Source: Candidatus Woesearchaeota archaeon
GTDB taxonomy: Archaea; Nanobdellota; Nanobdellia; Woesearchaeales; J091
Assembly: GCA_003695045.1 (NCBI GenBank)
Contig: RFJB01000135.1
Coordinates: 1 to 7,877, forward strand
Direction of reading: 5' to 3'
Length of the DNA: 7,877 bases
Positions within the stretch are counted from its first letter, which is position 1, and each line of letters starts with the position of its first letter. The position numbers and the translations under genes were made by a program. Shown piece after piece: positions 1-5,082 of the stretch. The notes under the pieces are model-generated. The model saw only the letters and a list, made by a program, of their open reading frames with translations. It had not been told where the DNA came from and did not search any database.

Positions 1-1
1 C

Positions 2-1180
2 ATAGACAGGATAAATCCGGAGGAGGAAGCCAGGAAGAGAGGAATAACCGACAAGTTCACAACAGAAAGGGCGTGCGCCAGGGAAGCCCACGTTTTCACA
101 ACGGTATCAGAAATAACAGGCATGGAAGCAGAGAAGTTTTTCGGAAGAAAACCGGACATACTACTGCTCAACGGCCTGGACATCGACCTCTTCCCCACAT
201 TTGAGGAAACATCGGTAAAGCACATAGTGACAAGAAGCATAATAAGGGAGTTTCTCACATATTACTTCTTCCCGTATTACAGCTTCGACCTGGAGCACAC
301 GCTGAACTTCTTCATTGTTGGAAGATACGAGTTCAAAAACAAGGGAATAGACATATTCATAGAGGCGCTCGGCAGGTTGAACGCGCGGCTGAAAACAGAA
401 AACCCCCAGAGAACAGTGGCTGCATTCATATTTGTGCCTTCAGCAGCCCACGGAATAAAAACCGAGCTGCTTGAGAACAAAACATTCTATCAGCACATCA
501 AGGACTATGTCAGTTATAACTCAAAGGAGATACAGAAAAGAATAGTGCAGCAGCTTGTGTCGGGAAAAGTAATCACTGAAAAGAGCATATTCACGGACGA
601 CTTCCAGATAGAGAACAAGAGGCAGATAATAAACTTCAAGCGGACAGGACAACCCCCGCTGGTAACGCACAACATAGACGAGGAGAATGACGCGATAATC
701 AACGCATTCAAGAAAGCGGGCCTGCTGAACAGGGAAGAAGACAGGGTAAAGGTAATTTACTACCCCGTTTATCTCACGGGAACAGACGGCCTGCTTGACC
801 TTTCTTATTACGACACCATAGCAGGATGCCATCTGGGAGTGTTCCCCTCGTATTACGAGCCGTGGGGCTACACGCCGCTTGAATCCGCAGCACTGGGGGT
901 TCCGGCAATAACAAGCGACATGGCCGGCTTCGGGAGGTTCATCCTCAAGCATATTGACAATGACGATGTCTATTCCGGCATACGGGTGCTGAAGCGGATG
1001 AACGAGGATGAAGCGCAGCAGATAGAAAATCTGGCAGGAATGATGTTCAACTTTTCAAAGCTGAACAGGCATGAGAGAATAAAAAACAAACTTGATGCCA
1101 AGCGGATTGCAAACCTCGCGGACTGGAAGGAACTCTTCAACAACTATGTGGAAGCCCACAATCTCGCAATCACAAGGTAG
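2..1180 (+). CDS. Glycogen synthase, eukaryotic GT3 type (5' partial)
   Basis: Transfers glucose from a nucleotide sugar (UDP-glucose in characterised GT3 enzymes) to the non-reducing end of glycogen; cytoplasmic. The reading frame is open from base 2, so the start lies outside the window; 392 residues are visible. The stretch before the first ATG (base 122) already carries family sequence (VFTTVSEIT, then FFGRKPDILLLNGLD), so that ATG is internal. Further hallmarks are FDLEHTLNFF-VGRYEFKNKG (visible residues about 95-115), GCHLGVFPSYYEPWGYTP and GVPAITSDMAGFG. The GT-B catalytic E-x7-E pair is Glu286 and Glu294. The C-terminus, DWKELFNNYVEAHNLAITR, resembles the end of the catalytic core of animal and yeast enzymes but stops there, without their phosphorylated tail. 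Complete enzymes are about 600-700 residues, so roughly the first third is missing. It is not the bacterial/plant GT5 GlgA. The first gene of the visible cluster; the next starts 5 bases after its stop. Confidence 0.93.
   Translation: MDRINPEEEARKRGITDKFTTERACAREAHVFTTVSEITGMEAEKFFGRKPDILLLNGLDIDLFPTFEETSVKHIVTRSIIREFLTYYFFPYYSFDLEHTLNFFIVGRYEFKNKGIDIFIEALGRLNARLKTENPQRTVAAFIFVPSAAHGIKTELLENKTFYQHIKDYVSYNSKEIQKRIVQQLVSGKVITEKSIFTDDFQIENKRQIINFKRTGQPPLVTHNIDEENDAIINAFKKAGLLNREEDRVKVIYYPVYLTGTDGLLDLSYYDTIAGCHLGVFPSYYEPWGYTPLESAALGVPAITSDMAGFGRFILKHIDNDDVYSGIRVLKRMNEDEAQQIENLAGMMFNFSKLNRHERIKNKLDAKRIANLADWKELFNNYVEAHNLAITR
1175..1178 (+). promoter_or_regulatory. Possible ribosome binding site for the GalT-family gene
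   Basis: AGGT sits 7 bases before the ATG at 1186 and overlaps the stop codon of the glycogen synthase gene. It can pair with the usual archaeal 16S 3' end. The overlap suggests that translation of the second gene is coupled to the first. The match is short, so confidence is limited. Confidence 0.4.
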
Positions 1181-1185
1181 GAAAG

Positions 1186-2127
1186 ATGACCGAGTTAAGG
1201 AAGGACTACATACTGGACAGGTATGTCATCATAGCCGATGCGAGAGGAAAAAGGCCCCACGAATTCAGGGAGGAAAAACAGGACAAAAAAGTTGAAAAAT
1301 GCTTTTTCTGCCCCGGAAATGAAAACCTGACACCGCCCGAAACGGGCAGAATTGGAGACGAAAAGGGATGGCGCATCAGGTGGTTTCCGAACAAGTTCTC
1401 TGCCGTGGATGCCGAAGGGCAGGTTGAAATCAGGACTGACAACGACTTTTACACATTTGCGAACGCTGTTGGCTTTCACGAGGTCATCGTGGAAACGCCC
1501 AACCACGAGGAAGAGCTTCACCAGTTAAGCATTGAAAGGATTTATGAAGTTCTCAAGGTTTACAGCGACAGAATAGACGACGGAATGAGAAGAGCAGAGT
1601 ACGCCGTTCTGTTCAAAAACCACGGCGCAAAGGCAGGCACCTCGATAAAGCACAGCCACACCCAGATGATAGCATACAACCAGGTGCCTCCCCTGATAAA
1701 GTCCAAGGTTGAAGCTTCAAAGAGGTATTTTGTCTGCCCCTACTGCAGAATAATAGACAGCGAAAAGGGATCCGACAGAAGAATAACAGAGAGCAACACC
1801 ATGGTTTCATTCACGCCATACGCAAGCGAACACCCGTTTGAAGCGTGGATATTCCCGAAAAGGCATATACGCCAGATGCATGAGATGACAAACGACGAGT
1901 TCTACGAACTCGCGAGTTCCCTTAAACAGATACTGGTCAGACTGGCGGAGCTGAACGCATCATACAATTTCATGGTGCAGCAGTCCCCTGCAGGAGAAAA
2001 TATGCACCTGCATTTTGAGATAAAGCCGCGCCTCAGCACATGGGCGGGCTTTGAGCTGGCAGGCGGAACCATAATAAACCCTGTAAGCCCTGAAGAGGCA
2101 GCGAGATTTTACAGGGGCGAAAAGTAA
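1186..2127 (+). CDS. galT: GalT-family hexose-1-phosphate nucleotidylyltransferase
   Basis: Member of the HIT-superfamily GalT family, which exchanges a nucleoside monophosphate between a nucleotide sugar and a sugar-1-phosphate through a nucleotidyl-histidine intermediate; cytoplasmic. The 313 residues show the family features in order: zinc ligands C39-x2-C42 in CFFCPGNE; WRIRWFPNKFSAV (62-74); GFHEVIVETPNH (96-107); the active site H156-S-H158-T-Q160, with His158 the expected nucleophile; a second pair C184-P-Y-C187; and HLHFEI (274-279) near the C-terminus. Length is normal for compact archaeal/bacterial members. No galactokinase or epimerase gene is adjacent; it lies between glycogen genes. 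The HSHTQ motif (instead of HPHGQ) also resembles plant ADP-glucose phosphorylases of this family, so the real reaction may be glucose-1-phosphate nucleotidyl transfer or phosphorolysis. Family assignment is firm; substrate is not. Confidence 0.88.
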   Translation: MTELRKDYILDRYVIIADARGKRPHEFREEKQDKKVEKCFFCPGNENLTPPETGRIGDEKGWRIRWFPNKFSAVDAEGQVEIRTDNDFYTFANAVGFHEVIVETPNHEEELHQLSIERIYEVLKVYSDRIDDGMRRAEYAVLFKNHGAKAGTSIKHSHTQMIAYNQVPPLIKSKVEASKRYFVCPYCRIIDSEKGSDRRITESNTMVSFTPYASEHPFEAWIFPKRHIRQMHEMTNDEFYELASSLKQILVRLAELNASYNFMVQQSPAGENMHLHFEIKPRLSTWAGFELAGGTIINPVSPEEAARFYRGEK

Positions 2128-2130
2128 GGG

Positions 2131-2146
2131 AAACAAATAAAAATAA
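2131..2146 (+). promoter_or_regulatory. Possible weak internal promoter (A/T-rich, TATA-like)
   Basis: The 40-base gap before the nucleotidyltransferase gene holds an A/T-only run broken by a single C, with AATAAAAATAA about 22-32 bases ahead of the ATG at 2168. That is the distance expected for a TATA box serving a leaderless or short-leader archaeal transcript. No clear BRE is seen upstream. It could be only a spacer within one operon. Confidence 0.25.
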
Positions 2147-2167
2147 CTGAAAGAGACGGTAAAGAAG

Positions 2168-3166
2168 ATGCAACTCATAATACCTCTGGCAGGAAAAGGC
2201 ACGAGATTAAGGCCGCATACCCACACCAGGCCGAAGCCGCTGGTGCATGTGGCAGGAAAGCCCGTTCTGGGGCACATACTTGACACTCTCAAAGGGCTTG
2301 GAATAAGCCACGCGGCATTCATTACAGGAAGCATGGAGGAACAGATAAAAGAGTTTGTCAGCGGGCATTACGATTTCAAGAGCAGCTTTGTAAGGCAGGA
2401 AGAACTTCTCGGGGACGGGCACGCAATAAATCTGGCAAGAGAAAAAGTTCTTGAGGAGAAGGATAACGATGTTCTCATTGTTTTCGTGGACACCATCTTC
2501 AGGGCTGACTTCAGCTCCATAGGGAAGCATGAAGCAGACGGAATCGTGTGGGTAAAGCAGGTTGACGACCCGAAAAGATTCGGCATAGTGAGCACTGACG
2601 ACAGCGGATTCGTCAGGGAGATAATCGAGAAGCCCGAAGACCCGCCGACAAACCTCGCGCTCATAGGCCTTTACTACATCAAAGACAAAAAACTTCTGTT
2701 TGAATCCCTTGAGAAAATCATATCTGACAAGATCACGAGCAAGGGCGAGTACCGGCTTGCGGATGCCCTCTCGTGGATGATAAGACAGGGGAAGAAAATC
2801 AAAGCAGAGGAAGTTGATGTCTGGGAGGACTGCGGAAAACCGGAAACCCTGCTTTCAACAAACAGGCATCTGCTTACCGAAACAGGAGGCAGACATCCAA
2901 AAGAAGGCGTTGAAAACAGCGTTATTGTAGAGCCCGTCTATATAGAAGACGGAGCGGAAATAAAAAATTCAGTGATAGGACCTTATGTTTCAATAGCAAA
3001 AGGAGCCCGAATCGAGAACAGCGTTGTGAAAGACAGCATAATAAATGAGGATTCTGTTGTCAGAAACGCCACGCTGGAGGAATCACTCATCGGTGCCGAA
3101 GCAAGAGTGGAATACAAAAGGGAGACGCTTAATATAGGAGACCACTCTGAACTCAAGCAGAAGTAA
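2168..3166 (+). CDS. Sugar-1-phosphate nucleotidylyltransferase with hexapeptide-repeat C-terminus
   Basis: Makes a nucleotide sugar from NTP and a sugar-1-phosphate, releasing pyrophosphate; in this setting UTP or another NTP plus glucose-1-phosphate, to feed glycogen synthase. The 332-residue protein opens with the nucleotide-binding loop LAGKGTRLRP (7-16) and the RPKPL motif (21-25, Lys23). LGDGHAI (81-87), Asp108 as the likely metal ligand, RFGIV (137-141), EKP (154-156) and WEDCGKPETLLSTN (219-232) follow, all typical of the RmlA/GalU-like NTP_transferase fold. From about 248 to 326 come isoleucine/valine-spaced hexapeptide-like repeats (NSVIVEP, NSVIGPYVSI, NSVVKDSII), expected to form a left-handed beta helix. 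There is no sign of an acetyltransferase active site, so the helix is probably for oligomerisation or regulation. The ATG at 2168 starts the protein exactly at the first beta strand. The preceding ribosome binding site is poor. Substrate specificity is inferred from context only. Confidence 0.88.
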   Translation: MQLIIPLAGKGTRLRPHTHTRPKPLVHVAGKPVLGHILDTLKGLGISHAAFITGSMEEQIKEFVSGHYDFKSSFVRQEELLGDGHAINLAREKVLEEKDNDVLIVFVDTIFRADFSSIGKHEADGIVWVKQVDDPKRFGIVSTDDSGFVREIIEKPEDPPTNLALIGLYYIKDKKLLFESLEKIISDKITSKGEYRLADALSWMIRQGKKIKAEEVDVWEDCGKPETLLSTNRHLLTETGGRHPKEGVENSVIVEPVYIEDGAEIKNSVIGPYVSIAKGARIENSVVKDSIINEDSVVRNATLEESLIGAEARVEYKRETLNIGDHSELKQK

Positions 3167-3176
3167 AAGTGCAACG

Positions 3177-5057
3177 ATGATACGCGTCGCACACGTTATA
3201 AAAAAAGAGGTGATCGAGAAAGAGGTATTTAGGAATCCCTCCTTCCTGCTCACTGACAAGAAAGGCGGCTTCTTCTCGCTTGGCGCTAACAGCAACGAAA
3301 CGCGCTACAACGGAAGCGTGTTTCTCAAAGACAATCTCGAAGCGCAGAAGGTAATTGAAAGCATAGGCCTTGTAGGAACAAGAACAACTCACCTTGCCAA
3401 CGCATTCTACCAGATAGAGAGGTTGTCAGGAAGGGCAAGAGAGCATTTTTTCCTTGAAGAAAAAGCGCTGGTTTACGATGTTCTTCATTTTGACGGCGAA
3501 GCCCAGGTAGTGCTGGATGTGAGGCCGCTTTACGACTTTGACGACAAGGGCAGGTTCTACGAGATATACAGGGAAGAAGATGTTCTTGTGGTGGAATACA
3601 GAAAAGAGAATGAAAACGCGCCACCAAAAAAGATGTATCTTGCAATAAAAACAAAGTCCGACTACAAGAGGGTTCAGGAATGGAAAAAAGCAGTCTATGA
3701 GTATGACCTAAGAAGAGGTTCAATGCCCGCAGAACTGTATGTTTTTGATGCGCTGAGGTTCAGGGTAAGGTTCAACACGAGAATAGTGTTCAGCTGGGAC
3801 GAAGACAAGGAGAAGGCAAAGGCGAGGGCAAGGCATGTCATGGTTCATGCAGACACGCTCAAAGAGCTGAGAAAGGCATACTGGGAAAGAGCTGCGGGAC
3901 CCGACGACAGAATTCCCGAACCTGCAGTAAGAATGGCGTATTCCTGCGCCAAACACTCTCTTGATTCTCTTGTGAATAAAATACCATTGAGCGGAAAAGA
4001 AACCACAGGAATCTTTGCGGGGCTGCCGTGGTTCCACCAGTTCTGGACAAGGGACGAGGCGATAGCCCTGAAAGGGCTCATCCTTATGGGCAGATACAAC
4101 CTCGCAAAGGAAATAATCATGCGCGAGTTAAGCCAGATAAAAGACGACGGAATAGTCCAAACCAGGTATCCTTCTCAGGAGCAGGACCTTGCAAGCGCCG
4201 ACGCTGCCGGCTGGACATTTGTTCGGCTCGAAGAGCTGATGAGCGTGCTGAAAAGGAAAAACCTGCTGAATGACTACTTCTCCGAAGATGAGATGAAATT
4301 TGTCATTGAAAAGCTTGAACAGACAATAGTCAACCTGATAAAGTACCACACACAACAGGGGCTGGCAGTGAACAGAGGCCTGGAGACCTGGATGGACACG
4401 ACATCAGGGACTGACACAAGAGTGGGAGCAAGAATAGAAATACAGGCGCTGCGGCTGAGAATGTACCAGTTCATGGAGAAACTCCTGAAGATGACAGGCA
4501 ACAAAGACGACTGGCAGATGTACCAGCACCTGGAGCACGAGTTCCAGAGAAGGGTCAAACATGTTTTCTGGAACGGAGAATTTCTTGCCGACGGCATAAA
4601 CAGGGAGATAGACCCGACAATAAGGCCCAATGCATTCATTGCAGGATACCTGACGCCTGAGTTGCTCACAAAGAACGAGTGGGTGACCGCAGTAAAGACC
4701 ATGCTTCCAAAACTCTGGTGCAGTTGGGGAGGCCTGACAACAATAGACAAGGAAGACGAACTCTTCCAGCCGGAATACACAGGGGAAGACAACAGAAGTT
4801 ATCATCGCGGCGACTCATGGTTCTGGGTAAATAATCTGACAGGGGTCTTTTTGCATCGGCTGGACAAAGACCTGTTCAAAGAATTCATCCAGGCAATAGT
4901 CAAGGCAAGTTCCGAGGAAATACTCTTCTCAGGATTCATAGGACACGCTGCAGAACTCAGCTCGGCAAGCGAACTGGAAAGCCATGGGTGCTGGGCGCAG
5001 GCATGGAGCGCGGCAACCTTCATAGAACTTGTTGAAGAGGTCTACGGTCTCGGATAA
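3177..5057 (+). CDS. Amylo-alpha-1,6-glucosidase / glycogen debranching enzyme (GH133)
   Basis: Hydrolyses alpha-1,6-linked glucose at glycogen branch points; cytoplasmic, glycogen breakdown. The 626 residues fit the two-part archaeal/bacterial architecture. The N-terminal beta domain (GDE_N-like, about 1-230) begins FLLTDKKGGFFSLGANSN then ETRYNG (41-46), matching the family pattern WLLTNGxGGYASGTxxGxNTRRYHG. The C-terminal (alpha/alpha)6 domain (GDE_C, about 240-626) carries GLPWFHQFWTRDEA (282-295), GLETWMD (401-407), VGARIEIQALRL (416-427), RPNAF (483-487), YHRGDSWFWVNN (542-553) and GCWAQAWSAAT (604-614). Candidate acid/base carboxylates lie in the WTRDE and ETWMD motifs; I do not assign them. 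No 4-alpha-glucanotransferase (GH13) domain is present, so this corresponds to only half of eukaryotic debranching enzyme. The gene starts 10 bases after the previous stop with no good ribosome binding site, which suggests re-initiation. No other start codon nearby preserves the N-terminal domain. Confidence 0.9.
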   Translation: MIRVAHVIKKEVIEKEVFRNPSFLLTDKKGGFFSLGANSNETRYNGSVFLKDNLEAQKVIESIGLVGTRTTHLANAFYQIERLSGRAREHFFLEEKALVYDVLHFDGEAQVVLDVRPLYDFDDKGRFYEIYREEDVLVVEYRKENENAPPKKMYLAIKTKSDYKRVQEWKKAVYEYDLRRGSMPAELYVFDALRFRVRFNTRIVFSWDEDKEKAKARARHVMVHADTLKELRKAYWERAAGPDDRIPEPAVRMAYSCAKHSLDSLVNKIPLSGKETTGIFAGLPWFHQFWTRDEAIALKGLILMGRYNLAKEIIMRELSQIKDDGIVQTRYPSQEQDLASADAAGWTFVRLEELMSVLKRKNLLNDYFSEDEMKFVIEKLEQTIVNLIKYHTQQGLAVNRGLETWMDTTSGTDTRVGARIEIQALRLRMYQFMEKLLKMTGNKDDWQMYQHLEHEFQRRVKHVFWNGEFLADGINREIDPTIRPNAFIAGYLTPELLTKNEWVTAVKTMLPKLWCSWGGLTTIDKEDELFQPEYTGEDNRSYHRGDSWFWVNNLTGVFLHRLDKDLFKEFIQAIVKASSEEILFSGFIGHAAELSSASELESHGCWAQAWSAATFIELVEEVYGLG

Positions 5058-5073
5058 GAACTGGATAAGAACA
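5052..5073. repeat. Short imperfect tandem repeat, 2 x 11 bases
   Basis: GGATAAGAACT is followed directly by GGATAAGAACA (10 of 11 bases identical). The first copy contains the TAA stop codon of the debranching enzyme gene; the second lies in the intergenic gap. It is probably a small slippage duplication. The gap to the convergent gene (5058-5082) has no T-tract or hairpin on either strand, so no terminator is visible. Confidence 0.6.
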
Positions 5074-5082
5074 ACTGACAGA

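Noticed and set aside
521..952. 143-residue antisense open frame in the glycogen synthase gene
   Set aside because: It lies opposite highly conserved GT3 catalytic sequence and shows no recognisable motif; it is a shadow of the real gene.
122..1180. Glycogen synthase starting at the ATG at 122
   Set aside because: The frame is open from base 2 and the 40 residues before this ATG match conserved GT3 sequence, so the ATG is an internal Met.
4274..4792. 172-residue antisense open frame in the debranching gene
   Set aside because: Ser/Cys-rich composition typical of the reverse of a coding strand, lying opposite conserved GH133 motifs.
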